Source: Actinomycetospora cinnamomea (GTDB taxonomy: Bacteria > Actinomycetota > Actinomycetes > Mycobacteriales > Pseudonocardiaceae). From it: DNA of 64,000 nt. The translations under genes were made by a program, and so were the position numbers. The stretch spans positions 1-64,000 of the forward strand of contig NZ_QEKW01000015.1 of assembly GCF_003096675.1 (NCBI RefSeq), read 5' to 3'. The notes under the pieces are model-generated. The model was not told the DNA's origin. It did no database searches and worked only from the letters and a program-made list of their open reading frames with translations. Positions 30,598-43,162 of this stretch are shown piece by piece (the stretch's first letter is position 1; each line of letters starts with the position of its first letter).

Positions 30598-30990
30598 CCT
30601 CACCGTCGGGTCCCCGACCTGAGCACGCCGGCGTGTGCCGACGACACGAGCGCTCCGAGCGCGGCCGCGGCCTGCGCCGCGGTAGCCGCCGATCGCGACG
30701 GCCGTCGGCGCCGCGCCGGCCCGCAAGCGCTCGTCTGCGAGGATCTCCTCGCGACCTGCGCGATCGCGTCGCGGCCGGAACTGGTCGCCGCGTGTCGGCG
30801 TGCACACCGGGCTCGCCGGAAGCAGATCGTCACGCTGCGGCGAGCATCCGCCCACGCCGAGTTCGCCGCACGTCTCGACGTGGCGAGCTTCCCCTGGTAC
30901 GAGCTACGCATGGGCCGCAGCCGTGCTCCGTCCGTACTCGGGGCCCGGTCCTCGTCGCCCTGCTCGACCACCACGCCGACGCACGGCTGA
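30598..30990 (+). pseudogene. Open stretch without a start, possible gene remnant
   Basis: A frame open from the tRNA end to TGA 30988-30990, about 130 codons, with moderately high third-position G/C and a protein-like core (ALVCEDLLATCAIASRPELV, later AEFAARLDVASFPWYELRMG). It has no ATG or GTG start before the core and no ribosome site. It may be the tail of a decayed gene inserted beside the tRNA. No family recognised. The rest of the 540-base gap before the next gene holds nothing identifiable. Confidence 0.25.
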
Positions 30991-31140
30991 ACAACACGCC
31001 GTCGGCGGGGTCCGACACCGACACCATGCTGCTCGAACGCCGACGACCACTGCCGCACCCGGTCACCCGGTGTCGGGAGCGGGCCCGGATGGTCGAGCAG
31101 CTGACCGGATGCGCGACGGGAGACCGTCCAGGAGGCCGCG

Positions 31141-33852
<2,712 letters not shown>

Positions 33853-33882
33853 CCCGCCCACCCCTGCTGGAGAGGCGCCCTC

Positions 33883-35253
33883 ATGTCTGCCCCCACCACG
33901 ACGCAGGTCGAGGTCCCCGACATCGGCGACTTCACCGACGTCCCGATCATCGAGCTGCACGTCGCGGTCGGCGACGTCATCGCCGTCGACGATCCGCTGG
34001 CCACGCTCGAGTCCGACAAGGCGACGATGGACGTCCCGTCCTCGCATGCGGGACGCGTCACCGAGGTGCTGGTGTCCGTCGGGGACACCGTCAGCCAGGG
34101 CACCCCGGTGGTGCGCCTCGACGCCGCCGAGGGCGAACCCGCGCAGGACGGCCCGACCGAGTCCGACGCCCCGGTGCCGCGGGATGCGCCCGCGGCGGCC
34201 GACGCCGAGGTCACGGCGCAGGAGCCGGCCACCGAGACGGGCACCGAGACGGGCACCGGGACGGGCACCGGGACCACGGCGCCGGCACCGAGCCAGGCGC
34301 CGTCGTCGAACGGGTCGGGCGGACCGGGACTCCCGGTGCACGCCGGGCCGAGCGTGCGCAAGCTGGCCCGGGAGTTCGACGTCGATCTCGGGCAGGTCCC
34401 GGCCACCGGGCCGAAGGGACGGATCACCAAGTCCGACCTGCTGAACTACGTGCGCGGGCCCTCACCCGCCCCGGCGGCGCCGGCTCCGGCCGCGCCGTCC
34501 GGCGGCGCGGGCATCCCCGAGATCCCGGCCCAGGACTTCAGCAGGTTCGGCCCGACCGAGACCCAGCCGCTCTCACGGATCACGCGCATATCCGGGCCGT
34601 TCCTGCACCGCTCGTGGCTGAACGTCCCGCACGTCACGCACAACGACGACGCCGACATCACCGACACCGACCGCTTCCGCAAGGAGCTCGACACCCAGGC
34701 CAAGGCCGATCCTTCCGGGGCCTACCGCGTCACCCTGCTCGCGTTCCTCATGAAGGCCGCGGTGTCGGCCCTCAAGGCCTACCCGACGCTCAACAGCTCG
34801 CTGAGCCCCGAGAAGGACGCGCTGATCCTCAAGCGCTACTTCCACATCGGCGTCGCCGTCGACACCCCCGGCGGGCTCGTCGTGCCCGTGATCCGCGACG
34901 TGGACCGCAAAGGGATCGTCGAGCTGTCGAAGGAGCTGGGGGAGGTGTCCGCCCGCGCCCGCGACGGCAAGCTCACCGCCGACGACATGAGCGGCGGCAC
35001 GTTCACGATCTCCAGCCTCGGCGGGATCGGTGGCACCGCGTTCACCCCGATCGTCAACGCGCCGGAGGTCGCGATCCTCGGCGTCGTGCGCTCGCGCGTG
35101 TCGCCGGTCTGGGACGGCGAGGCGTTCGTGCCGCGCACGCTGCTTCCGCTGTGCCTGTCCTACGACCACCGCGTCATCGACGGGGCGCTGGCCGCGCGCT
35201 TCACCCGGCACCTCGCCCACACCCTCGGCGACGAACGCCGCCTCCTGCTCTGA
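33883..35253 (+). CDS. aceF: Dihydrolipoamide acetyltransferase (PDH E2)
   Basis: 456 residues: one lipoyl domain (about 8-80; lipoyl Lys46 in LESDKATMDVPS), a long Ala/Pro/Thr/Gly linker with short ETGT/GTGT repeats, a peripheral-subunit-binding domain (about 150-186, PSVRKLAREFDVDLGQVPAT), and the catalytic domain ending in SYDHRVIDGALAARF with the active-site His. It forms the E2 core that transfers acetyl to CoA. It starts 30 bases after aceE and ends 21 bases before lpdA. Confidence 0.95.
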   Translation: MSAPTTTQVEVPDIGDFTDVPIIELHVAVGDVIAVDDPLATLESDKATMDVPSSHAGRVTEVLVSVGDTVSQGTPVVRLDAAEGEPAQDGPTESDAPVPRDAPAAADAEVTAQEPATETGTETGTGTGTGTTAPAPSQAPSSNGSGGPGLPVHAGPSVRKLAREFDVDLGQVPATGPKGRITKSDLLNYVRGPSPAPAAPAPAAPSGGAGIPEIPAQDFSRFGPTETQPLSRITRISGPFLHRSWLNVPHVTHNDDADITDTDRFRKELDTQAKADPSGAYRVTLLAFLMKAAVSALKAYPTLNSSLSPEKDALILKRYFHIGVAVDTPGGLVVPVIRDVDRKGIVELSKELGEVSARARDGKLTADDMSGGTFTISSLGGIGGTAFTPIVNAPEVAILGVVRSRVSPVWDGEAFVPRTLLPLCLSYDHRVIDGALAARFTRHLAHTLGDERRLLL

Positions 35254-35274
35254 CGACCTCCGGGAGAACCTGCC

Positions 35275-37065
35275 GTGGCTGACACCGTCGTCGTCGAGGT
35301 CCCCGACATCGGCGACTTCACCGACGTCCCCGTCATCGAGGTCCACGTCGCCGTGGGCAGTGAGGTGGCCCTCGACGAGCCGCTGCTGACCCTCGAGTCC
35401 GACAAGGCCACGATGGACGTCCCGGCCGAGGTGGCCGGGACGGTCACCGAGGTGCGCGTCGCGGTGGGCGACACCGTCTCGCGGGGCACGCCGATCCTGG
35501 TCGTCGCGCCGAGCGAGGACGCTCCGACGTCGACACCGCCGTCGACCCCGCCACCCGTGCGCAAGACGACGACGGCGGCGGACAAGCCCGCCGCCGAGCA
35601 GACGGTGCCGGTGGCGCCGTCACCCTCCTCGGACGGGCGGGAGGACGTGCACGTCGGCCTGCTCGTGCTCGGCGCCGGCCCCGGCGGCTACACCGCGGCG
35701 TTCCGGGCCGCCGACCTCGGGCTCGAGGTCATGGTCGTGGACGCCCGCGACACGCTCGGCGGGGTCTGTCTCAACGTCGGCTGCATCCCGTCGAAGGCGC
35801 TGCTGCACGCGGCCAAGGTCATCGCCGAGACCAAGGAGATGAGCGAGCACGGGCTCAAGTTCACCGCGCCGGAGATCGACCTCGGCGCGCTGCGCAGCTG
35901 GAAGGACGGCGTGGTCGGCCGGCTCGTCGGCGGCCTCGCCGGGCTGGCGAAGCAGCGGAAGGTGACGACCGTGCAGGGGCACGGCCGTTTCGTGTCCGCG
36001 CACCGCGTCGAGGTCACCACGACCGACGGCACGACGACCGTCGTCGGGTTCGACCAGGCCATCGTCGCGGCCGGCTCCGAGCCCGTGCGCTTGCCGTTCG
36101 TGCCCCACGACGACCCGCGCGTGCTCGACTCCACCTCCGCCCTCGAGCTGTCGGACATCCCGGATCGGCTGCTCGTGCTCGGCGGCGGGATCATCGGGCT
36201 CGAGATGGCCACGGTGTACGCCGAGCTCGGCTCGAAGATCACCGTCGTCGAGCTGATGGATCAGATCATCCCCGGCGCGGACAAGGACCTCGTCAAGCCG
36301 CTGGCCCAGCACATCGGCAAGCGGTACGACGACGTCCTCCTCTCCACCAAGGTCACCGACGTGACCGCCGATGACGACGGACTCACGGTGTCCTTCGAGG
36401 GCGAGAAGGCTCCCGCGACGGCCACGTTCGACGCCGTGCTCGTCGCCGTCGGCCGCCGGCCCAACGGCGCGGCCCTCGGCCTCGACGCCGCCGGGGTGGC
36501 CGTCGACGACCGCGGCTTCGTGCCCGTGGACGCCCAGATGCGCACGAACGCCGCGCACGTCTTCGCGATCGGCGACATCGTCGGGCAGCCGATGCTCGCC
36601 CACAAGGCCGTGCACGAGGGCAAGGTCGCCGCCGAGGTCGCCGCCGGGCAGAAGAGCGCGTTCGACGCCCGCGTCATCCCGTCGGTCGCCTACACCGACC
36701 CGGAGGTCGCCTGGGTCGGCGTCACCGAGAACGAGGCCAAGGCCCGCGGCCTGTCCTACGGCACCGGCACGTTCCCGTGGGCGGCGTCCGGGCGCTCGCT
36801 CTCCCTCGGGCGCTCCGAGGGTTCCACCAAGGTCCTCTTCGACACCGAGACCGACCGCATCATCGGCGCCGGCATCGTCGGCCCTTCCGCCGGCGACCTC
36901 ATCGCCGAGGCCGCGCTGGCCATCGAGATGGGCGCCGACGCCGCCGACATCGGCCTCACGATCCACCCGCACCCCACGCTCTCGGAGACCATCGGCATGG
37001 CGGCCGAGGCCTTCGAGGGCACCCTCACCGACCTCTACCTGCCCAAGAAGGCCGCCCGGAAGTGA
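35275..37065 (+). CDS. lpdA: Dihydrolipoyl dehydrogenase with N-terminal lipoyl domain (PDH E3)
   Basis: 596 residues. An N-terminal lipoyl domain (about 5-80, Lys44 in LESDKATMDVP) is followed by a Pro/Thr linker and a complete E3: GAGPGGYTAAFRAADLG, redox disulfide C165-x4-C170 in GGVCLNVGCIPSK, NAD-binding GGGIIGLEMATVYAELG and the C-terminal HPHPTLSE active-site His/Glu. The extra lipoyl domain is typical of proteobacterial PDH operons and unusual in actinobacteria. Its lipoyl domain is nearly identical over the core to that of aceF, suggesting domain duplication. GTG 35275 has GGGAG upstream. Confidence 0.95.
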   Translation: MADTVVVEVPDIGDFTDVPVIEVHVAVGSEVALDEPLLTLESDKATMDVPAEVAGTVTEVRVAVGDTVSRGTPILVVAPSEDAPTSTPPSTPPPVRKTTTAADKPAAEQTVPVAPSPSSDGREDVHVGLLVLGAGPGGYTAAFRAADLGLEVMVVDARDTLGGVCLNVGCIPSKALLHAAKVIAETKEMSEHGLKFTAPEIDLGALRSWKDGVVGRLVGGLAGLAKQRKVTTVQGHGRFVSAHRVEVTTTDGTTTVVGFDQAIVAAGSEPVRLPFVPHDDPRVLDSTSALELSDIPDRLLVLGGGIIGLEMATVYAELGSKITVVELMDQIIPGADKDLVKPLAQHIGKRYDDVLLSTKVTDVTADDDGLTVSFEGEKAPATATFDAVLVAVGRRPNGAALGLDAAGVAVDDRGFVPVDAQMRTNAAHVFAIGDIVGQPMLAHKAVHEGKVAAEVAAGQKSAFDARVIPSVAYTDPEVAWVGVTENEAKARGLSYGTGTFPWAASGRSLSLGRSEGSTKVLFDTETDRIIGAGIVGPSAGDLIAEAALAIEMGADAADIGLTIHPHPTLSETIGMAAEAFEGTLTDLYLPKKAARK

Positions 37066-37066
37066 T

Positions 37067-37108
37067 GCAGGCCGGTCGTGGGCCCTTCCGGTGCCCGGCC
37101 GGCCCTGC
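37067..37108. terminator. Imperfect stem-loop after lpdA
   Basis: gcaggccgg pairs with ccgg-c-cctgc with a one-base bulge, just after the lpdA stop, facing the convergent Hsp70-kinase gene. Confidence 0.4.
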
Positions 37109-37160
37109 TGCGCGGCTCAGCCCGATGGACGACGAAGCCCATGGCACCGCCCCGCCGAGA

Positions 37161-40100
37161 TCACTGACCGGGCACCGTCGGTGTCGGGCCTCCAGGGCCG
37201 ACCTCAGGGGCCGTCGGGGATCCGCCCTCCGTCGGAGCTCGCTCCGTGGAAGAGGGCGTGGTCGTCGTGCCGCTCTGCGTCGGGGCCTGCTCGGTGGTGG
37301 ACGGCGCGGTCGTCGTTCCGCTCCCCGTAGGAGCTGGTTCCGTGGGAGAGGGCGTGGTCGTCGTGCCGCTCTGTGCCGGGCTCTGCTCGGTGGGGGAAGC
37401 CACTCCGGGAAGCACGGGAGATGGAGGACCAGCGGGGGGTGTCCTCGTCACGGTCGGCGGCTCCGGCCGGGGCTCGGCCGCCGCCGGGGGAGGCCGGAGG
37501 CGATCGAGGTAACCGCGCGAGCCGGCCGGGCGGGAGATGACCTGGCCGACGTCATCGACGTCCACGATGACGAACTCGGTGATGACGACGCTCGCCGCCT
37601 GGACGACCGTGATGTTCGTCCTGGAGAACGCGGGCCAGGATGGTCCGGTGAACCGTTGCCGCTGATGGACCACCGGCGGGGTGAGCGGGTTCCCGCACTC
37701 GCAGCGAACGCGGGGCACGCCGAAATCGTCGACCAGCACAGCGGTGCCGGCCTGGAGGACGGAGTCGAGCGTGGTGGCGCGACCGTCGGCGAAGCCGTGG
37801 TTGGTGACCGCCGTGTCGGTGCGCAGGATCAACGGCGTCAGCCCGGCCGCGTAGCTCGGGATGTCCGCGACGCGGATGCCCTCGACACCGGCCCAGGCCG
37901 CTGCCCTGTCCGGATGGGCCTGGAGAAAGGCCACCATCTTGTCCGGGTCACAGGTCGATTCGTTCAGTGTTCCGCCGTAGAGGCCGGATGTGTCTCCGGG
38001 CACCGTGTGGCCCGTATCGATTGGGGACGTCACCCCGGCGGTGTCCGTCCCGACCGGGGGCATGAAGGGGTTGGCGCCCGGGGAGAGGACCGGCTCGGTG
38101 TGGACGGGCGCGCCGAGCGCTCCGTATGCGGCGGTCCCGCCGCCGGCCAGGGCGGCGATGAGCGCGATGAGAGCGATCACCAGGGGTAGGCGTCGGCGAT
38201 GTGGCTGTCTTGCGCCTGTGTCGGCCTCGGCGTCTCGACGTTGCCGGCCGCCGAGCAGGGCCTGGAGCCGACGTGGGACCCCCGCCGCGCTGCGCCGCGG
38301 CCCGGGCGCTCCGGCGCCGGCTCGCCCGTCATCGTCGACCCCCCGCGCGGTGATCACCTCGGTGTGCAGGACCGGGTCGGGCGCGGCGGAACGGCGCAGG
38401 TCGTCGGCGAGCTCGTGCGCGTTCTGATGGCGTCGCGCGGGATCGAGAGCCAGGGCGCGCAGCACGACGGCGTCCAACTCCGGCGACAGGTCGCGCTCGA
38501 GTTCGCGCGGCGGCACCGGCGGCTCGTGGAGCCGCCGGGAGGCGACCTCCACCGCGCTCGGCCCGCGGAACGGCACCTGCCCGGTGAGGAGCTCGTAGAG
38601 CGTGCACCCGACGGCGTAGAGGTCGGAACGCCCGTCGAGCGGGTCGCAGCGGACCTGCTCGGGAGAGAGGTAGGCCGCGGTGCCCATGACGACGCCGGAG
38701 CCGGTGACACCCTCGACGTTGCCGACGCGGGCGATGCCGAAGTCCATCAGCTTCACGGTGCCGTCGCGGCAGCGCATGATGTTGGCCGGATTGACGTCGC
38801 GGTGCACGACCCCGCGCTCGTGCGCGGCCGCGAGGGCCTCGCACACCGGCACCAGCACCGCCGCGGCCTCGTCGACCGGCAGCCGGCCCCGTTCGCGGAG
38901 CTCCTCACGCAGCGTGCGGCCGTCCACCCACTCCATGACGACGAAGACCTCGCCGCCGTCGGCGAACCCGACGTCGTACACCGCGACGACGTGCGGGTGG
39001 TCGATGACCGCGGCCGCGCGGGCCTCGTCGCGGAGCCGGCCGCCGAACTCCGCGTCGCCGCGGTGCTCGGCGGGCAGCAGCTTGACCGCGACCGTGCGGC
39101 CGAGCTCACGGTCCAGGGCGCGGTGCACCTCGGCCATGCCGCCGCGCCCGATGAGCCCGCGCAGCTCGTAACGGCCGGCGAGCACGCGGGGCGCAGCGTC
39201 TCCCGGGCCGGTGCTGGTATCCGCACGGGAGGCCGCGACATCCGGGGCGGCGCCCGCGGGCCCGGTGGGGTGGGCGGGGGGCAGGGCGGCGGCACCGAGG
39301 GCGACGGCGTGTTTGGGGTGGGCGTCGACGGCGGTGGGTCGTCCGAGCTCGGCGGACACCGTGCGGGCGACCAGGGGGATGCGCGAGGAGCCACCGACGA
39401 GTAGCACAGTGGCCAGCTGCGCCGGGTCGACCCGAGCGGACCGGAGAGCGCGGCGCAGCGAGGCGATGGTGGCGGCGATGGAGGGACGGATCATCGTCTC
39501 GAACTCACCGCAGGTGAGCCGGACCTCGGTCTGCAGGTGGGGCAGCAGCACCGGGATGGTGGTCTCGGTGTCCGCGGAGAGCGCTTCCTTGGCGCGGACG
39601 CAGTCGTGGCGCAGCCGGATGGCGGCGCTGGTGGCGCGCGCGTCGGCGAGGTCGAGGCCGGAGACCGTCCCGTCCAGCGTGCGGTCGACGTGGCTGAACA
39701 CGGCCTCGTCGAAGTCGACGCCGCCGAGACCTTCGATGCCTTCGGGTCGGCCCAGGATGACGAAGCCGTCCTCGGTGGTCCGGAGCACGGTGGCGTCGAA
39801 GGTGCCGCCCCCGAGGTCGTACACCGCGACCAGGGCACCGACGGCCAGGTGCTCGTTGCGGGCGTAGTGGGCGGCGGCGGCCTCGGGCTCGGTGAGCATG
39901 CGGACGTTGTCGACCCCGGCCAGATGGGGGATCTGCGCGAACTGTTCGCGCTTGTAGGGGCCCCAGTTGGCCGGGTGGGTCAACGTGAGCATCTCCGGGG
40001 GGCCGCCCTCGCGATCGCTCACGACGCCGACCACGTCGCGCAGCTGATGGGCGATCAGCACGGCTGCCGGATACGGCGCCCCGCCGAGGATCAGCGGCAT

Positions 40101-40328
40101 CGGGTCGCCGAGGCGGCGCTTGACCTCGCGGGCGACCAGCTCCGGTTCGGTGGCCGCACGGCGCTCGGCGGCGTCGCCGGTGAGCACGGTGCCGTCGGGG
40201 CGGATCACCACCGCAGAGGGAACGGCGTCGGTGTGATCGCCCAGGGTGACCATCTCCACCCGCCCGTCGCGGGCGACCGCGGCGGCGGTGAAGGTGGTTC
40301 CCAGATCGACACCCAGCGCGTAACTCAC
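37161..40328 (-). CDS. Hsp70 ATPase-Ser/Thr kinase-TM-DUF6777 fusion
   Basis: 1055 residues from GTG 40328. Order: Hsp70/DnaK-type ATPase domain (about 3-350; ALGVDLGTTFTAAAV, AVYDLGGGTFDATVL, LVGGSSRIPLV) without a substrate-binding domain; PknB-type kinase (about 384-645; GRGGMAEV, AVKLL Lys416, HRDVNPAN 509-516, DFG 529-531, SPEQ), all catalytic residues present; basic stretch; membrane helix (about 715-737); an external region with the DUF6777 pattern (STCDPDKMVAFLQAHPDRA, NHGFADG, RCECGNP) at about 780-890; and a Thr/Pro/Ser tail with three 16-residue repeats. There is no frame break between the domains. The ATPase and kinase would be cytoplasmic and DUF6777 outside. It stands alone. Confidence 0.9.
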   Translation of the reverse strand: MSYALGVDLGTTFTAAAVARDGRVEMVTLGDHTDAVPSAVVIRPDGTVLTGDAAERRAATEPELVAREVKRRLGDPMPLILGGAPYPAAVLIAHQLRDVVGVVSDREGGPPEMLTLTHPANWGPYKREQFAQIPHLAGVDNVRMLTEPEAAAAHYARNEHLAVGALVAVYDLGGGTFDATVLRTTEDGFVILGRPEGIEGLGGVDFDEAVFSHVDRTLDGTVSGLDLADARATSAAIRLRHDCVRAKEALSADTETTIPVLLPHLQTEVRLTCGEFETMIRPSIAATIASLRRALRSARVDPAQLATVLLVGGSSRIPLVARTVSAELGRPTAVDAHPKHAVALGAAALPPAHPTGPAGAAPDVAASRADTSTGPGDAAPRVLAGRYELRGLIGRGGMAEVHRALDRELGRTVAVKLLPAEHRGDAEFGGRLRDEARAAAVIDHPHVVAVYDVGFADGGEVFVVMEWVDGRTLREELRERGRLPVDEAAAVLVPVCEALAAAHERGVVHRDVNPANIMRCRDGTVKLMDFGIARVGNVEGVTGSGVVMGTAAYLSPEQVRCDPLDGRSDLYAVGCTLYELLTGQVPFRGPSAVEVASRRLHEPPVPPRELERDLSPELDAVVLRALALDPARRHQNAHELADDLRRSAAPDPVLHTEVITARGVDDDGRAGAGAPGPRRSAAGVPRRLQALLGGRQRRDAEADTGARQPHRRRLPLVIALIALIAALAGGGTAAYGALGAPVHTEPVLSPGANPFMPPVGTDTAGVTSPIDTGHTVPGDTSGLYGGTLNESTCDPDKMVAFLQAHPDRAAAWAGVEGIRVADIPSYAAGLTPLILRTDTAVTNHGFADGRATTLDSVLQAGTAVLVDDFGVPRVRCECGNPLTPPVVHQRQRFTGPSWPAFSRTNITVVQAASVVITEFVIVDVDDVGQVISRPAGSRGYLDRLRPPPAAAEPRPEPPTVTRTPPAGPPSPVLPGVASPTEQSPAQSGTTTTPSPTEPAPTGSGTTTAPSTTEQAPTQSGTTTTPSSTERAPTEGGSPTAPEVGPGGPTPTVPGQ
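37248..37391. repeat. 48-bp repeats coding the Thr/Pro tail
   Basis: Three in-frame 48-bp units near the 3' end of the Hsp70-kinase gene, each encoding a variant of TExAPTxSGTTTxPS; a fourth degenerate unit follows. Likely a disordered extracellular spacer. Confidence 0.8.
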
Positions 40329-40701
40329 CGGTCTCTGCCCCCCCAACGTCCGGGTCACCGGCGGACCGCGGACACCCGCCCGTCCGCTTCTCTCCGAGCG
40401 TCCGGCGACGGCGTTCCACATCCAGCGGTGCACCGGGCGCCGTCGACGAGGACGACGACCCGGGCCTGCTCACTCATATGCCGACGGTGATGCCTGCGCT
40501 GGATGTGTCCAGTGACGAACGGCCCGACTTCGACAGCGCAGGGACCGGGCGGTCCCCACGGCGCAGGAGGTCCGACCGCGACGGTCCGTCTGCCGAGCGC
40601 GTGTGTCCAGTACCGCCGGACACCACGCTCGACCCGCCGTGGCGCGCTCGGTGGGATGCGGGCTGTCGACGGGGGGCGTGCGATCACCGGTGGAGGCCGT
40701 C
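40329..40701. other. Divergent intergenic region
   Basis: 373 bases between the Hsp70-kinase gene and the metallo-hydrolase gene. No reading frame with convincing bias and no clear promoter pair; only the GGAGG ribosome site of the rightward gene is distinct. Confidence 0.45.
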
Positions 40702-41559
40702 ATGGACTACTCGATCCGCCCTCTGTGCTTCTCCCACGTCGACCTGCCGCGCGAGTTCTTCGGCGGAGTGCCGATCCACAGCGGGAAGGGCGTCTCCGCC
40801 TCGCCGATGATCTACGTGCTCGTCAGCGGACAGGATGCGGCCGGGGTGGTGCACCACTACCTCGTCGACGCAGGCTTCCACGCCGACAAATGGATCCACC
40901 GGTTCGGGTTCTACGACTGGGAGCCCCCGGACACGGTCCTGGACAAGGTCGGGGTGCGCCCGGAGCAGATCGAGAAGATCTTCCTGACCCACATGCACTT
41001 CGACCACGCCAACAACGTCGGGGCGTTCGCGAACGCCGACGTCTTCGTGCAGTGGGAGGAGTACCAGGGCTGGCTGAAGGCGCTGGCCCTCCCGGACCTG
41101 TACACCCCCCTCGGGGAGGAGAGCTGGATCACCTCGTCGTTCGATCGCGACGACGCCCGCGTCTTCGGCGAGCTCGCGCGGGACCACCGCTTGAAGTTCG
41201 TCGGGGACGGCGACGAGCTCGCCCCCGGCATCCGTGGCCACCTGTCGAAGGACGGCCACACCTTCGGTACCCAGTGGATTTCGGTGGACACCTCCGGTGG
41301 CCGCTACGTCGTCGCCGGCGACGCGGTGATGTGGTACTCGAACGTCGAGGAGATGTGGCCGAGCGGCTACACCAACGGCAACACCTACAAGATGCTGTTG
41401 ACCTACGGCGAGATCCACCAGTACCTCGGGGGTGAGCTCGATCGGATCGTCCCCGGCCACGACACATTGGTGTTCGACCGGCACCCCAGCTGGAAGGTCG
41501 GCGCGAACGAGGTCGCCGAGGTCCACGTCGCCGGCTGGGACACCTCGTGCCGTCCGTGA
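40702..41559 (+). CDS. Metallo-beta-lactamase-fold hydrolase, lactonase-like
   Basis: 285 residues. The di-zinc site is complete: THMHFDHANN (HxHxDH), a mid-domain His, the bridging Asp in VVAGDAVMWYS and the late His in VPGHDTL. The sequence resembles the N-acyl-homoserine-lactonase branch of the superfamily, but the AiiA-specific features cannot be confirmed, so lactone, amide or ester hydrolysis are all possible. GGAGG sits seven bases before ATG 40702. It ends 63 bases before an amidohydrolase in the same direction, suggesting a two-step ring-opening pathway. Confidence 0.87.
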   Translation: MDYSIRPLCFSHVDLPREFFGGVPIHSGKGVSASPMIYVLVSGQDAAGVVHHYLVDAGFHADKWIHRFGFYDWEPPDTVLDKVGVRPEQIEKIFLTHMHFDHANNVGAFANADVFVQWEEYQGWLKALALPDLYTPLGEESWITSSFDRDDARVFGELARDHRLKFVGDGDELAPGIRGHLSKDGHTFGTQWISVDTSGGRYVVAGDAVMWYSNVEEMWPSGYTNGNTYKMLLTYGEIHQYLGGELDRIVPGHDTLVFDRHPSWKVGANEVAEVHVAGWDTSCRP

Positions 41560-41622
41560 TCCGCGACGAGCAGGGTTGGGGTCGGCTTCGTCGGGGAGAT
41601 CTCCCCTACTGAGGAGCGCGCA

Positions 41623-42948
41623 ATGGCGACGACGGTGGTGGTGAACGGCACGATCCTCACCGGGGAGAACGGCGCCGTGCCTCTGGAGCGCGGGTGGCTG
41701 CTCATCGAGGACGAGCTCATCGAAGCGGTAGGGGACGGTGACCCACCCGACGCCGAGTCCGTGATCGATGCCGCCGGGATGCTCGTCGTCCCCGGCTTCG
41801 TCAACGCCCACACCCACCTCTGCATGATCTACGGGCGGTCACTGGGAAGTGATCGTGGCCTGTTGCAGTGGCTGGGCGACGAGCAGATCCCGATCATGCG
41901 CGCCCTCGAGCCGCACGACTACGAGCTGAGCATGAGGCTCGGGGCCGTCGAGAACCTCAAGGCCGGGAACACCACGGTGTGCGAGGTCTTCTTCTCGCCG
42001 CACTACGACGCCTCCGTCGACCAGATTTCCGCTGCGGCCCTCGACGCCTCAGGCATTCGCTCGGTGCTGTTCCGCTGCACCAACGACGAGGCGTTCTTCG
42101 AGGGGTTCGTCGAAGACCGTCGCGATATCGTCCGGCGTCTGGAGGATCTGCACGCCCGCTGGCCGAACGCGGGTCGAACGAGGGTCGGCGGCGGGCCGCT
42201 GGTGCCGTGGGGTTCCAGCGCGGGCTCGTTCCGCGACCTCGTGGCGCTGTCGTCCGATCGGCGGTTTCCCCTCCACCTGCACACCGCGGAGACCCCGGAA
42301 TACAACGATCTCGTCCGGGAACGCACTGGTCGGACCAACGTCGAGATGCTGGCGGACGTGGGAGCGCTCGGGCCCTCGGTCATGCTCAACCATGGTGTCC
42401 ATCTCTCCGAGCGCGACATCGCGCTGATCGCCGAGGCGGGTTCGCCGGTCATCCACGACCCGACGAGCAACATGCTCCTCGGATCCGGCGTCGCCCCGAT
42501 CCCGCAATTGCGTTCCGCGGAGGTGGTGATCGGCTTGGGGTGTGACGGTCCAGCGTGCAACAACGGCCAGGACATGTTCGAGAACATGAAGTACGCGGCC
42601 TTGTTGCAGAAGGTGGTGGCCCGACAGGCCGACGTCCTGGTCGCCGAGGAGGTCTTCCGGATGGCCACAGCAGGCGGGGCCGCCGCCATCGGCCTCGGTG
42701 ATCGGCTCGGTCGACTGGTGCCCGGTTTCCTCGCCGACGTCGTCCTCGTCGACGCCTCGGGTCCCCACATGACGCCGATGCACGATCCGCTCGCTTCGCT
42801 GGTCTACAGCGCACGCGGCAGCGATGTCGACACGGTCCTGGTCGGCGGCAAGGTCGTCGTCCGGCACGGAGAGGTGCAGACCGTCGACGAAGAACGAGTC
42901 GTCCGGGACGTGGCCGAACGAGCCCGCGTCGTGCGAGGCAGAGCGTGA
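41623..42948 (+). CDS. Amidohydrolase, TrzA/AtzA/SAH-deaminase type
   Basis: 441 residues. Metal ligands are visible: PGFVNAHTHL (HxH), LHLHTAE (His and Glu), a later His in NHGVHLSE, and the catalytic Asp in GLGCDGPACNN. This is the subgroup of aminohydrolases acting on triazines, guanine, adenosine derivatives or other heterocycles; substrate unknown. ATG 41623 follows GAGGAG. It pairs with the metallo-hydrolase upstream, and an NTF2-like fragment follows, hinting at a catabolic cluster that has been partly lost. Confidence 0.88.
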   Translation: MATTVVVNGTILTGENGAVPLERGWLLIEDELIEAVGDGDPPDAESVIDAAGMLVVPGFVNAHTHLCMIYGRSLGSDRGLLQWLGDEQIPIMRALEPHDYELSMRLGAVENLKAGNTTVCEVFFSPHYDASVDQISAAALDASGIRSVLFRCTNDEAFFEGFVEDRRDIVRRLEDLHARWPNAGRTRVGGGPLVPWGSSAGSFRDLVALSSDRRFPLHLHTAETPEYNDLVRERTGRTNVEMLADVGALGPSVMLNHGVHLSERDIALIAEAGSPVIHDPTSNMLLGSGVAPIPQLRSAEVVIGLGCDGPACNNGQDMFENMKYAALLQKVVARQADVLVAEEVFRMATAGGAAAIGLGDRLGRLVPGFLADVVLVDASGPHMTPMHDPLASLVYSARGSDVDTVLVGGKVVVRHGEVQTVDEERVVRDVAERARVVRGRA

Positions 42949-43162
42949 TCCCCACCCGGGCGCCGTATCGATCATCGGACGCCGGCCATCTCGACCCGCG
43001 AGGCACGGATGCGCCGTGGCTCGGTGGTGACGCTCCCGCGCGGCACGGCGGTCACCGTCGGCGCCGACCGTCGAGGGGCAGCCCGGCCGACTCGATCTGC
43101 GTCCGCTGGCCCCGGCGCCGGCCTGAGCCGGTCGCGACGAGCGCGGCGCCGCCCAGTGGGAC

